From Bacteroidales bacterium (GTDB lineage Bacteria; Bacteroidota; Bacteroidia; Bacteroidales; UBA932): DNA of 64,000 nt. A program made the translations under genes and the position numbers. The notes under the pieces are model-generated. The model saw only the letters and a list, made by a program, of their open reading frames with translations, was not told the DNA's origin and did not search any database. This document shows, one piece after another, positions 28,177 to 35,869 of the stretch (position 1 is its first letter; the number at the start of each line of letters is the position of its first letter). The stretch is taken from the NCBI GenBank assembly GCA_030695025.1, contig JAUYTX010000024.1, positions 1 through 64,000 on the forward strand. Direction: 5' to 3'.

Positions 28177-28202
28177 TTTTATAATTACTCTTTATTGGGG
28201 CG

Positions 28203-28233
28203 CAAAGGTAATATTGAAAACTTAAAAAACAAA
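28203..28233 (-). promoter_or_regulatory. Promoter of the tetR efflux operon
   Basis: Minus-strand TACCTTTG (28203-28210) with TTTG (28230-28233) exactly 19 bp upstream is one of the best -33/-7 pairs in the window. The start codon of tetR is 26 bp downstream of the -7 box. Confidence 0.65.
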
Positions 28234-28245
28234 AATAGTTTTCAA
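28214..28245. promoter_or_regulatory. Candidate TetR operator
   Basis: Perfect 9-bp inverted repeat TTGAAAACT (28214-28222) / AGTTTTCAA (28237-28245), 14 bp apart, spanning the spacer and -33 box of the tetR promoter. Binding there would block RNA polymerase. Assignment to TetR is inferred from position. Confidence 0.4.
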
Positions 28246-28275
28246 GTTTTATGCCAAAAATTTCTATTTCCTTGT

Positions 28276-28283
28276 TAACTTTG
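28276..28283 (+). promoter_or_regulatory. Candidate -7 box of kbl
   Basis: TAACTTTG matches TAnnTTTG, 36 bp before the kbl ATG at 28320. The location argues against any kbl start further upstream. Confidence 0.45.
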
Positions 28284-28319
28284 TATCTACAGTGTTACAA
28301 AATCATTAAAATCAACAAT

Positions 28320-29510
28320 ATGTATACAAATTTTAAGGAATTTCTTTCAAATGAGCTTGCCAACATTCAAGAGGCGGGGCTCTATAAGAGAGAGAGAGTT
28401 ATAGTAAATCCTCAGCAGGCAAACATAAAAATATCAAGCGGGCAGGAGGTGCTCAACTTTTGTGCCAACAATTACCTCGGCCTTTCAAACAACAGTAACC
28501 TTATAGAAGCGGCAAAAAAAGCACTTGATACCCGTGGTTTTGGAATGTCAAGCGTACGCTTTATATGTGGTACACAGGACCTGCATCTGGAACTTGAAAA
28601 AAAGATTTCGGATTTTTTTGGTACAGAAGATGCTATCCTTTATGCTGCCTGTTTTGATGCAAACGGAGGTGTGTTTGAACCTCTGCTTTCTGAAGAGGAC
28701 GCCATTATATCTGATTCCCTGAATCATGCATCAATTATTGACGGAGTACGTCTCTGCAAAGCTCAAAGATACCGTTATGCAAATGCCAATATGGAGGAGC
28801 TTGAGAATTGTCTTATGGTCTCACAGGCACAGAGGTTCCGTCTGATTGTAACTGATGGTGTATTCTCAATGGACGGAAACGTGGCACCGCTGGATAAGAT
28901 TTACGAACTTGCCCAAAAGTACAATGCGATGATAATGGTTGATGAATCTCACTCTGCTGGTGTTGTTGGAGAGACCGGAAGGGGAACAACCGAACTATAT
29001 AACCTAAGAGGTAAGGTTGAGATTATCACCGGGACTCTCGGAAAGGCATTCGGTGGAGCTATCGGTGGCTTCACAACAGGGAAAAAAGAGGTAATTGATA
29101 TGCTCAGACAGCGTTCAAGGCCATATCTCTTCTCTAACTCTATCCCTCCAATGGTTGCTGCTGCGGGAATTGAGATGTTTAATATGATGTCAAAGACCAA
29201 CGATCTTCAGGATAACCTTCACAGTAACACAGCTTACTTCCTTGGTAAAATGAAGAGTGCCGGTTTTGACATTAAGCCAACACGCTCTGCTATTTGTGCA
29301 GTAATGTTGTATGATGCCAAATTATCCCAGGAGTTTGCATCAAAGATGCTTGAAGAGGGTATTTATGTTATTGGTTTTTACTTTCCTGTGGTTCCAAAAG
29401 ATCAGGCTCGTATCCGGGTTCAGATCAGTGCGGGACACGAGCCTGAGCATATTGACAGGTGCGTAAATGCTTTTATTAAAGTTGGAAAAGAACTTGGTGT
29501 AATCAGTTAA
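28320..29510 (+). CDS. kbl: Glycine C-acetyltransferase (2-amino-3-ketobutyrate CoA ligase)
   Basis: PLP-dependent alpha-oxoamine synthase of 396 residues joining glycine and acetyl-CoA in threonine/glycine metabolism. Motifs: NFCANNYLGLS near the start, GTQD, the SLNHAS His (H136), DESHSAG (D208, H211) and the PLP lysine K242 in GTLGKAFGG. The sequence follows E. coli Kbl closely over its length, which favours Kbl over the related serine palmitoyltransferase. The ATG at 28320 matches the normal family start; a longer reading from 28251 would run through the promoter. No threonine dehydrogenase gene is adjacent. Confidence 0.93.
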   Translation: MYTNFKEFLSNELANIQEAGLYKRERVIVNPQQANIKISSGQEVLNFCANNYLGLSNNSNLIEAAKKALDTRGFGMSSVRFICGTQDLHLELEKKISDFFGTEDAILYAACFDANGGVFEPLLSEEDAIISDSLNHASIIDGVRLCKAQRYRYANANMEELENCLMVSQAQRFRLIVTDGVFSMDGNVAPLDKIYELAQKYNAMIMVDESHSAGVVGETGRGTTELYNLRGKVEIITGTLGKAFGGAIGGFTTGKKEVIDMLRQRSRPYLFSNSIPPMVAAAGIEMFNMMSKTNDLQDNLHSNTAYFLGKMKSAGFDIKPTRSAICAVMLYDAKLSQEFASKMLEEGIYVIGFYFPVVPKDQARIRVQISAGHEPEHIDRCVNAFIKVGKELGVIS

Positions 29511-31089
29511 ATTTGCGCTCTATTCTATCCTTTTTACGTTCCATTCTCTCTTTGAAATCATAGTATCTGCCCTCCCATCTGTCGTCATAACGCCTGTTAC
29601 GGTCGCAGTTGAATATCCAGTCTCTCTCGATACGTCTTTCAAAGTCGTGTTCGATAGGGCTTGTAACTATGACTTTAACACCTTCGGGAATGTAGAGCAT
29701 TACTTGCTGGAATGTTGCATCAAACTTGTTCTGTTTACTGTAAATATTTGGTTTGATTGTTATAAGAGAATCTGTTATCTCATAAGATGGCAGATTTTTT
29801 TGTGCTTTGGCAAGAGCCTCGGAGTATGTGTAAGAGTGTGAGTCTGCACGACTCTTTAACAAATAACCATCCTCTTTACTTTGCCTTACAATCTTGAACT
29901 GCGGAAATGCAACAATTTGCTGACTATTCTTCTCACCTTCCATCCAGAACAGGGTATAATCTGAGTAGCCGGCATTCAGCATCACTCTTGAAGAGGGAAC
30001 TCCGGTCGATGATTCAAATCTTACATATAGAGTATCGTACTTATCATTGATAATAACCTCCTGTTCGCTTCTTGCATCACTCCAGAAAGGACGACTTGCT
30101 TTAGTAGCCAGAATTCCAAAGGTGAAAATTGATATTATCCACAATATAAATATTATCAGACCTGGACGAATTCCCTGAGGTCTGAAACCAAATAGCAGAT
30201 GGATTCCTCCGTATAACATTCCTATAAAAGGAAGGAATATCATACATAAAAATGCCACTTTAAGGTAAACAGGGTTTTCAATGCCTATCTCAATATAGTC
30301 CAGAAAATCTACAGGTACCACGTCTTTGAAAATTTCAACACCTAAAAAGAGGAATGAGAAGAAAATCAGGCCGCCAAGCGAAATGACTATCAAAAATACC
30401 GACACAATTTTAGAAATTATCATGGCAATAGCACTCATTGCCTCTACCCCCTCTCTTCCTGCTCTTCTTATTCCTTTACCGGCCTGATTAAATCCTCTCT
30501 CCATCTGTCTTTGGAAATTATTCAAATCCAGTGGCTCTCCATACATTGCACAGCGCTGCTCAACTGTTCTGGCCTCAGGTATAACAATCCACATAACAAT
30601 GTATGCTAAAATCATAAAGCCCCCACCTCCAACATGCATTAAACCAAAGAAAGAGAAACCGATAAAGAGCAACACAAACAGTACTCTAACCAGAGTTGTG
30701 TCTATAGATGTGTATGATGCAAGACCTGAGCATACTCCACCCAGCACTTTGTTATCCGGATTTCTAAAAAGTCTCTTGGGAATTTTGCTTTTGTATGACG
30801 ATGAATTTGTGCTACTTGAGTAGCCCTGCTCTTCGTCAATCACATCGGGTCTGCCCAAAATTGAGATCACCTCTTTAATTGCAGATGATGTTACAACATT
30901 GTTTGCACCGCACTTTTCAACAAACAGTTCGGCCATCCTCTCCTCAATGCCCTCAATAATCTCCTGGCCATTCTCTTTGTTATCGTAGTGGTCGTGAAGC
31001 TCGTTAAGATAACCCTTAATGATGAGGAATCCCTCCTCTTCAATAGTAAAGGCAAGATTTCCGATACTTACTTTGACAACTTTTTTCAT
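29503..31089 (-). CDS. PspC domain membrane protein, long form
   Basis: 528 residues. The N-terminal 90 residues resemble the start of the shorter PspC protein at 31445-32008. A PspC domain follows at about 105-170 (RLFRNPDNKVLGGVCSGLASY plus a membrane segment), then three further transmembrane segments between about 220 and 350. The C-terminal domain of about 170 residues lies probably outside the membrane and ends in a strongly Arg/Lys/Glu-rich tail. PspC proteins are linked to envelope stress, but the role of this Bacteroidota form is not defined. It is the last gene of the PspC-PadR-PspC group and converges with kbl, overlapping by 8 bp. Confidence 0.87.
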   Translation of the reverse strand: MKKVVKVSIGNLAFTIEEEGFLIIKGYLNELHDHYDNKENGQEIIEGIEERMAELFVEKCGANNVVTSSAIKEVISILGRPDVIDEEQGYSSSTNSSSYKSKIPKRLFRNPDNKVLGGVCSGLASYTSIDTTLVRVLFVLLFIGFSFFGLMHVGGGGFMILAYIVMWIVIPEARTVEQRCAMYGEPLDLNNFQRQMERGFNQAGKGIRRAGREGVEAMSAIAMIISKIVSVFLIVISLGGLIFFSFLFLGVEIFKDVVPVDFLDYIEIGIENPVYLKVAFLCMIFLPFIGMLYGGIHLLFGFRPQGIRPGLIIFILWIISIFTFGILATKASRPFWSDARSEQEVIINDKYDTLYVRFESSTGVPSSRVMLNAGYSDYTLFWMEGEKNSQQIVAFPQFKIVRQSKEDGYLLKSRADSHSYTYSEALAKAQKNLPSYEITDSLITIKPNIYSKQNKFDATFQQVMLYIPEGVKVIVTSPIEHDFERRIERDWIFNCDRNRRYDDRWEGRYYDFKERMERKKDRIERKFN

Positions 31090-31090
31090 T

Positions 31091-31432
31091 TTATTTCTTG
31101 TTATTTCTTATTAATGCGATTGTTTCAACTATCTCTATCCACGCTGAATCCATCTCTGCAAGCAACTCCCTACCTTTATCGGTTATTGCATAATATTTTC
31201 TTGGTGGCCCCTGTTGTGACTCTTCCCATCTGTAGCTTAACAGTCCCTGATTTTTCTGTCTGGTGAGCAGCGGGTAGAGAGTTCCCTCCACCACTATCAT
31301 CTTCGCATCCTTCAATTCGCTTATGAGCGAAGAGGCGTATGCGTCGTTGTTGTTAAGAATACTCAAAATGCAGTATTCCAAAACACCTTTTCGCATTTGC
31401 GATTTTATGTTGTCTGTATTAATCTCGTTCAT
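31091..31432 (-). CDS. PadR family transcriptional regulator
   Basis: 113-residue winged-helix regulator. The ATG at 31432 is chosen because GGAGGGG lies directly upstream, a rare clear Shine-Dalgarno sequence in this window; a TTG 12 bp earlier would place that sequence inside the gene. Typical PadR features are KGVLEYCILSIL, then EGTLYPLLTRQKNQGLLSYRWEES and the YYAITDKGRELL wing. It sits between two PspC genes, an arrangement frequent in Bacteroidota, and probably controls them. Confidence 0.9.
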   Translation of the reverse strand: MNEINTDNIKSQMRKGVLEYCILSILNNNDAYASSLISELKDAKMIVVEGTLYPLLTRQKNQGLLSYRWEESQQGPPRKYYAITDKGRELLAEMDSAWIEIVETIALIRNNKK

Positions 31433-31444
31433 AACCCCTCCCAA

Positions 31445-32008
31445 TTATCTGTAAGTAGAAAATTTCCTCAGGTTTTCGGCTGTTACCGGTAAACCTCTCA
31501 TTTCACATTTCTGTGCTGCAGTATATGCCATAGGTGCAATAATCCAGAGTATGATATAACCCCAGAAGCCAACACTACCCATAAATATTGCTACAAAAAA
31601 GAGTACCCTCACAAGAACAACGTCTATATTGAGGTAAAGTGCCATCCCGCTGCAGACTCCTCCGATTACCTTGTCGTCCGGATTACGGTAAAGTTTCTTA
31701 ACGGCCATGTTATAAAAGGGCTCGTTTTTAACACCAAAGTCATCCTCCATCTGCCCTCCGTCAGGCATTCCCAACTGAGAGATAATGTTGTTGACCATTG
31801 TGATGTTTACTACCTGGTATCTGGTTCCAAGCGCCTCAGTAAAAAGCTCGGCAATTCTTTGTTCCAGATCTTCCATAACATCACCTGACTGCACACCCAT
31901 GCCCGTCTTCTCTTTAAAACGGGTGAGGTAAAGATTCAATTTCTGATAAGCGTCCTCATCTATTACAAAGCTTCTTCCGCCTATACCTACTGTTACAACC
32001 TTTTTCAT
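31445..32008 (-). CDS. PspC domain membrane protein, short form
   Basis: 187 residues: an N-terminal cytoplasmic domain of about 100 residues, then a PspC domain (KLYRNPDDKVIGGVCSGMALYLNIDVVLVRVLF, about 106-140) with two membrane segments. Its start and PspC domain are clearly paralogous to the 528-residue protein two genes downstream, so one arose by duplication. It is the first gene of the group and has a TAnnTTTG box upstream. Confidence 0.87.
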   Translation of the reverse strand: MKKVVTVGIGGRSFVIDEDAYQKLNLYLTRFKEKTGMGVQSGDVMEDLEQRIAELFTEALGTRYQVVNITMVNNIISQLGMPDGGQMEDDFGVKNEPFYNMAVKKLYRNPDDKVIGGVCSGMALYLNIDVVLVRVLFFVAIFMGSVGFWGYIILWIIAPMAYTAAQKCEMRGLPVTAENLRKFSTYR

Positions 32009-32046
32009 TTTTTAACCTATTTAATTATACATAGAATTTGGTACTG

Positions 32047-32054
32047 CAAATATA
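32047..32054 (-). promoter_or_regulatory. Candidate -7 box of the PspC-PadR-PspC group
   Basis: Minus-strand TATATTTG fits TAnnTTTG, 38 bp before the ATG at 32008. No TTTG is found at the ideal spacing. Confidence 0.4.
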
Positions 32055-32101
32055 TATACTTTTTTCAATACCTTGTATCACATAGTACTAAATATTTTCA
32101 C

Positions 32102-32130
32102 AAAAAAAGCCCGTTACTAACGTAACGAGC
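32102..32130 (-). terminator. Terminator after secG
   Basis: A 9-bp stem with one wobble pair (32109-32117 with 32122-32130) and four-base loop is followed on the minus strand by seven T (32102-32108). It ends the sigma54 activator-lptE-secG group and insulates it from the PspC promoter. Confidence 0.75.
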
Positions 32131-32154
32131 TGATATACTGTGAGAAAATTTTTA

Positions 32155-32505
32155 TTAATTTTCTGTTCCTGATGGTTTTTCAGGTGTTGCGGGGGCAGGA
32201 TTAACAGGGAATTCCGGCTGACCTTGTGTCGGAGCCGACTGTTCTATTCTCTGCTGAATTGCGTTTTGCTTCCTGCTGCTGCCTGTCGAAACGAATGCTG
32301 TAGCAAGAACGCATAAAACCAAAATTGAAATTGCAAGCGTCCATGTTGCCTTTTCAAGGAAGTCGGCAGTTTGACGAACACCAAATGTCTGGTTGCCTGA
32401 TGCGAAGTTGGCTGCTAGTCCGCCACCTTTCGAATTCTGCACTAACACTACTATTGTCAGCAATATACTTGCGATGACGATAAGGATAGCTATTACGGTA
32501 TACAT
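32155..32505 (-). CDS. secG: Protein translocase subunit SecG
   Basis: 116 residues with two hydrophobic segments (about 3-22 and 54-74) and the typical VLVQNSKGGGLAANFASGNQTFGVRQTADFLEK-like loop between them, the most conserved part of SecG. The C-terminal 35 residues are Gln/Pro-rich and probably disordered. It is the auxiliary subunit of the SecYEG channel. Placement after lptE and a TPR-like gene is usual in this phylum. Confidence 0.94.
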   Translation of the reverse strand: MYTVIAILIVIASILLTIVVLVQNSKGGGLAANFASGNQTFGVRQTADFLEKATWTLAISILVLCVLATAFVSTGSSRKQNAIQQRIEQSAPTQGQPEFPVNPAPATPEKPSGTEN

Positions 32506-32509
32506 AATA

Positions 32510-33277
32510 TTAGTTGTTATATTTGTTCTTAATCTCTTTTACAAGGGTCGCAAAGTAAGCACTTTTTTCCGGATATAACAAAATAAGTTTTGCATAAACA
32601 TCTAATGCTCTTTTGTAAAAACCCTGATCCAGATATATTTTTGCAAGTGTTTCAGTGTAAAACGATGAGTCATCAAAAAGTTCTGCTGTATCTATCTCTG
32701 CTTCCGGTACGCTGTGGTGTTCTTTAAAATTAGGAGATGCTCTGAGCAGGGAGGGTTTTTCTACAATAAAGTTATCCAGCGGTTTTGAACGGTCAAGATC
32801 AATATGAGAAAACTCCTCTCTGGAGAAATAGTCCCCTCCGGCAAGAACAAAACGGGGCATTGTTCCGGGAACAAGATCTGACATTTCGTCAAGTACAATT
32901 TCATCTCCATCTTCAAACCCCTTTATCTCGTCGGCAGTGTAGCCTGAACCGGGCACAATATTTTCTGCAGGTTTTGCACTTACTACCTCATTTAGAGGCG
33001 GCCTCTTCTGGGTATCTGCCTCATTTTTAGATGAAGAGTCAGTTTTATCCTCAAATATTTCAATAATATCTTCGGGGGCAATTAATCCTCCTCTGGTTGT
33101 CTTAACCTTATATAAAACTGAACGTGAATAGATATGTGATGCTGCTTTTGCCAGAAATGAGTTGCCTGCATCTTCGTCCATGATTGACATACGTCTGAAA
33201 ATTTCAAGGTATCCCGCAGAGTACCAGGGATATCTCTCAATATACTTTTCAAGTTTATGTAAATCCAAATTTGACAT
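32510..33277 (-). CDS. Conserved protein with C-terminal TPR-like helix pair, function unknown
   Basis: 255 residues, no signal peptide. The N-terminal part (LDLHKLEKYIERYPWYSAGYLEIF) and the C-terminal part (YLDQGFYKRALDVYAKLILLYPEKSAYFATLV) look like tetratricopeptide-type helical hairpins. The middle (about 75-190) is acidic and probably disordered. Between lptE and secG in Bacteroidota there is usually such a gene, but I know no function for it. Gaps are 2 bp to lptE and 4 bp to secG. Confidence 0.75.
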   Translation of the reverse strand: MSNLDLHKLEKYIERYPWYSAGYLEIFRRMSIMDEDAGNSFLAKAASHIYSRSVLYKVKTTRGGLIAPEDIIEIFEDKTDSSSKNEADTQKRPPLNEVVSAKPAENIVPGSGYTADEIKGFEDGDEIVLDEMSDLVPGTMPRFVLAGGDYFSREEFSHIDLDRSKPLDNFIVEKPSLLRASPNFKEHHSVPEAEIDTAELFDDSSFYTETLAKIYLDQGFYKRALDVYAKLILLYPEKSAYFATLVKEIKNKYNN

Positions 33278-33279
33278 AT

Positions 33280-33777
33280 TTACCAGTTTGCAACGGTTGC
33301 GTTAAAAATTTCCTCTACCAGCTTCTTCACAATGCTCTCTACCAGTCGCGCCTCTACCGCATCGAGCGATGATGTTGATGGGTAGTCTTCAAAGGCAGCA
33401 AAGTTTTTTTCAAAATTCTCTTTTGGGTATTTTACATTGGTAAAGTTAACCTTTACAGTAACGGTCAGGCGGTTCTGAGCGGCAACCTCCTGTGCAGTAA
33501 CTGCTATAGAGACTGTTTCGTAGCTTGTTATCTGGCCTTCTACCTGCAAATCACCCCTGTCATTCTCAAGACGAAGCTTAGTGAAACGGCGATATTTCTC
33601 CTTAAGCTCTTCTGTAAGTGCATTGCTCAGGGCCGGATTAACTCTCATTGCCCTGTTTTCGATATTATATACGGTTATCGAAGTAACGTCCGGCTGAATT
33701 GATGTTCCTGAAAAGGAGTAAATCCCGCACGAAGTTAAAATAAACAGAACAGCTATTATATATAAATATTTTTTCAT
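33280..33777 (-). CDS. lptE: LptE family LPS-assembly lipoprotein
   Basis: 165 residues with a signal peptide and lipobox LTSC (Cys17), followed by GIYSFSG and a compact alpha/beta domain with the conserved NPALSNALTEELKEKY segment. LptE plugs the LptD barrel that inserts LPS in the outer leaflet. Its presence with kdsB nearby supports an LPS-bearing outer membrane. It lies 37 bp downstream of the sigma-54 activator gene. Confidence 0.88.
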   Translation of the reverse strand: MKKYLYIIAVLFILTSCGIYSFSGTSIQPDVTSITVYNIENRAMRVNPALSNALTEELKEKYRRFTKLRLENDRGDLQVEGQITSYETVSIAVTAQEVAAQNRLTVTVKVNFTNVKYPKENFEKNFAAFEDYPSTSSLDAVEARLVESIVKKLVEEIFNATVANW

Positions 33778-33814
33778 TCCTCTTTGTATAAGCCTTTAGT
33801 CCAAATTTAGCACT

Positions 33815-34969
33815 TTAATCCAGATTCAACTCTTTGATTTTTCTGTACAGGGTCCTTTCTGATATACCTAACTCCTGCGCGGCAAGTTTTCTCTTCCCAT
33901 TGTTTTTCTCCAGGGCCCTTTTGATAAGATCCGAATTTACTTCCGAAATTGAAAGTGACTCAGTAAAGGCATCCTCTTCGTAGTCAACAATTGAGGAGTC
34001 TCCTATGTTGCTCTGAATCTCTTTACCGGTTGAAATTCTTGTTGGTGGAATTACCTGCTCCTTGGAAAGTTTAAGTTTAAGCTCCTCGACCTCCTGCCTC
34101 AATTGATAAAGTATCTTGAAAATAATATCTCTGTCTGTAAGATAGTCGCTTGTGTGGCCCTCTGTTCTAACAGGCAAATTGTTAGATGAGTCCGGTGGAA
34201 GATACTTGTTTAGCAGCTCTGGTCCAATCAATCTGTTGTGTTCAATAACTGAAATCTGTTCTGCTATGCTTTTGAGCTGCCTTACGTTCCCCGGCCATCT
34301 GTAGCTCTCAAGCATAATGACGGCATCCGGAGTGAGTCGGATAGAAGGCATCTTGTATTTATCTGCGAAATCCAGCGAAAATTTCTTAAACAGAAGGTGA
34401 ATATCTTCTCTTCTCTCCCTTAATGATGGGACAACAATTGGAACGGTATTTAGTCTGTAGTACAAATCTTCGCGGAACCGCCCCTGTTCAATTGCCCTCT
34501 GCAATTTAACATTGGTGGCTGCAATAACCCTGACATCTGTCTTCTGAACCTTTGAGGAACCTACCTTTATGAACTCTCCCGACTGAATTACCCTTAAAAG
34601 ACGCACCTGTGTCGACAGAGGAAGCTCTGCAACCTCGTCCAGAAACAGCGTGCCTCCGTTTGCCACCTCAAAGTACCCTTTTCTTGTTTCAAAAGCTCCG
34701 GTAAACGACCCTTTTTCGTGGCCAAAAAGCTCAGAATCAATCGTTCCTTCGGGTATTGCTCCGCAGTTTACGGCAATGTACTGGCTATGTTTTCTGGGGC
34801 TGTTAATATGGATAATCTGTGGTATAACCTCTTTGCCAACACCACTCTCTCCTGTTACAAGCACAGAGAGGTCGGTAGCAGCAACCTGAACGGCAATCTC
34901 AAGTGCTCTGTTGAGCGCCTGGTTGTCTCCTATTATATCGAATCTCTGCTTTATTGACCTTAAATCCAT
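33815..34969 (-). CDS. Sigma-54 dependent transcriptional activator without receiver domain
   Basis: 384 residues: AAA+ domain with Walker A GESGVGKE (40-47), the sigma-54 contact loop GSFTGA (87-92, usually GAFTGA), Walker B FLDEVAEL and an R-finger region. It ends in a Fis-type helix-turn-helix (LAAQELGISERTLYRKIKEL). No response-regulator or sensory N-domain is present, so activity is likely set by expression or a partner protein. The ATG at 34969 is preferred to a TTG nine bases earlier. In Bacteroidota this gene is repeatedly found ahead of lptE and secG. Confidence 0.92.
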   Translation of the reverse strand: MDLRSIKQRFDIIGDNQALNRALEIAVQVAATDLSVLVTGESGVGKEVIPQIIHINSPRKHSQYIAVNCGAIPEGTIDSELFGHEKGSFTGAFETRKGYFEVANGGTLFLDEVAELPLSTQVRLLRVIQSGEFIKVGSSKVQKTDVRVIAATNVKLQRAIEQGRFREDLYYRLNTVPIVVPSLRERREDIHLLFKKFSLDFADKYKMPSIRLTPDAVIMLESYRWPGNVRQLKSIAEQISVIEHNRLIGPELLNKYLPPDSSNNLPVRTEGHTSDYLTDRDIIFKILYQLRQEVEELKLKLSKEQVIPPTRISTGKEIQSNIGDSSIVDYEEDAFTESLSISEVNSDLIKRALEKNNGKRKLAAQELGISERTLYRKIKELNLD

Positions 34970-34994
34970 AGCACACAAAAATAGATAAAATTTA

Positions 34995-35002
34995 TACCTT
35001 TG
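34995..35002 (+). promoter_or_regulatory. Candidate -7 box of kdsB
   Basis: TACCTTTG matches TAnnTTTG, 20 bp before the kdsB ATG. An AAAGGTGG just before the ATG can serve as ribosome-binding site. Confidence 0.45.
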
Positions 35003-35022
35003 GGAAATTTAAAAGGTGGAAA

Positions 35023-35772
35023 ATGAAAATTCTGGCAATCATACCGGCAAGATACGCATCTACACGTTTTCCCGGTAAACCTCTGGCCCTGATAGGTGGA
35101 GTTACGATGATTGAGAGGGTATATGCAAGAAGCAGTGAGGTCTTCGAAAGTGTTTATGTAGCAACTGACGACAAAAGAATTTATGATTCAGTAACGAAAA
35201 GCGGAGGTAATGCCGTGATGACCTCGGTTGAACACCCTAATGGCACAAGTCGCGTTCTTGAAGCTATGTATATCATTGAGAAGGTTACCGGTGAGATTTG
35301 CGATGTGGTCGTGAACATTCAGGGAGACGAGCCATTTATCGAACCGCTTCAGTTAAAGGAGCTTATAAGTTGTTTTGATAATCCTGGGACAATGATTGCT
35401 ACTCTTGCAAAAAAAATTGATGACAAAGAGGAGTTGTTCAACCCAAACACCCCGAAAGTAGTATTTGGAACAGACGGCAATGCTCTATACTTCAGCCGCT
35501 CACCTATCCCCTTCATTCGGGATGTTCCACCCGAAGAGTGGATAAGGAAATTCGACTTCTTCAAACACATAGGTTTATATGGTTATACCCGGGAGGCACT
35601 GATTAAAATCAACAAGCTAAATCAGGGGAGTCTTGAGAAGGCAGAAAGCCTTGAACAGCTTCGCTGGCTTGAAAATGGTATAAAAATTGTGGTGCAAAAA
35701 ACTGTCCATAGCTCATACTCAGTTGACATCCCCGATGACATTGAGTTTTTAAAGGCTAAAGGGCTTATGTAG
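35023..35772 (+). CDS. kdsB: 3-deoxy-manno-octulosonate cytidylyltransferase
   Basis: 249-residue nucleotidyltransferase that makes CMP-Kdo for lipid A-Kdo synthesis. Seen: IIPARYASTRFPGKP at 5-19 (CTP binding), VATDD, and INIQGDEP-type VNIQGDEPF with the metal-binding Asp, then FSRSPIPF. The start is supported by a nearby AAAGGTGG and a TAnnTTTG box. It is divergent from the sigma-54 activator. Confidence 0.97.
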   Translation: MKILAIIPARYASTRFPGKPLALIGGVTMIERVYARSSEVFESVYVATDDKRIYDSVTKSGGNAVMTSVEHPNGTSRVLEAMYIIEKVTGEICDVVVNIQGDEPFIEPLQLKELISCFDNPGTMIATLAKKIDDKEELFNPNTPKVVFGTDGNALYFSRSPIPFIRDVPPEEWIRKFDFFKHIGLYGYTREALIKINKLNQGSLEKAESLEQLRWLENGIKIVVQKTVHSSYSVDIPDDIEFLKAKGLM

Positions 35773-35796
35773 TATGGTTTTGTAAAACTTTTTGCA

Positions 35797-35804
35797 TATA
35801 TTTG
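35797..35804 (+). promoter_or_regulatory. Candidate -7 box of the TPR/OmpA-like lipoprotein gene
   Basis: TATATTTG fits TAnnTTTG, 65 bp before the ATG at 35870. A TTTG 14 bp upstream is too close for the usual spacing. Confidence 0.35.
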
Positions 35805-35869
35805 CAACAATGGGGTAGTCCCAGCAAAATTTAAAAAGAATTAGAATTAAACAACTAAATACATCCAGA

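Noticed and set aside
28251..28319. Upstream extension of kbl by 23 residues
   Set aside because: It covers the -7 box and is not present in the Kbl family. The ATG at 28320 matches the usual length.
29503..29510. Possible frameshift or gene fusion at the kbl/PspC junction
   Set aside because: Both genes end normally on opposite strands and the overlap is only their stop regions.
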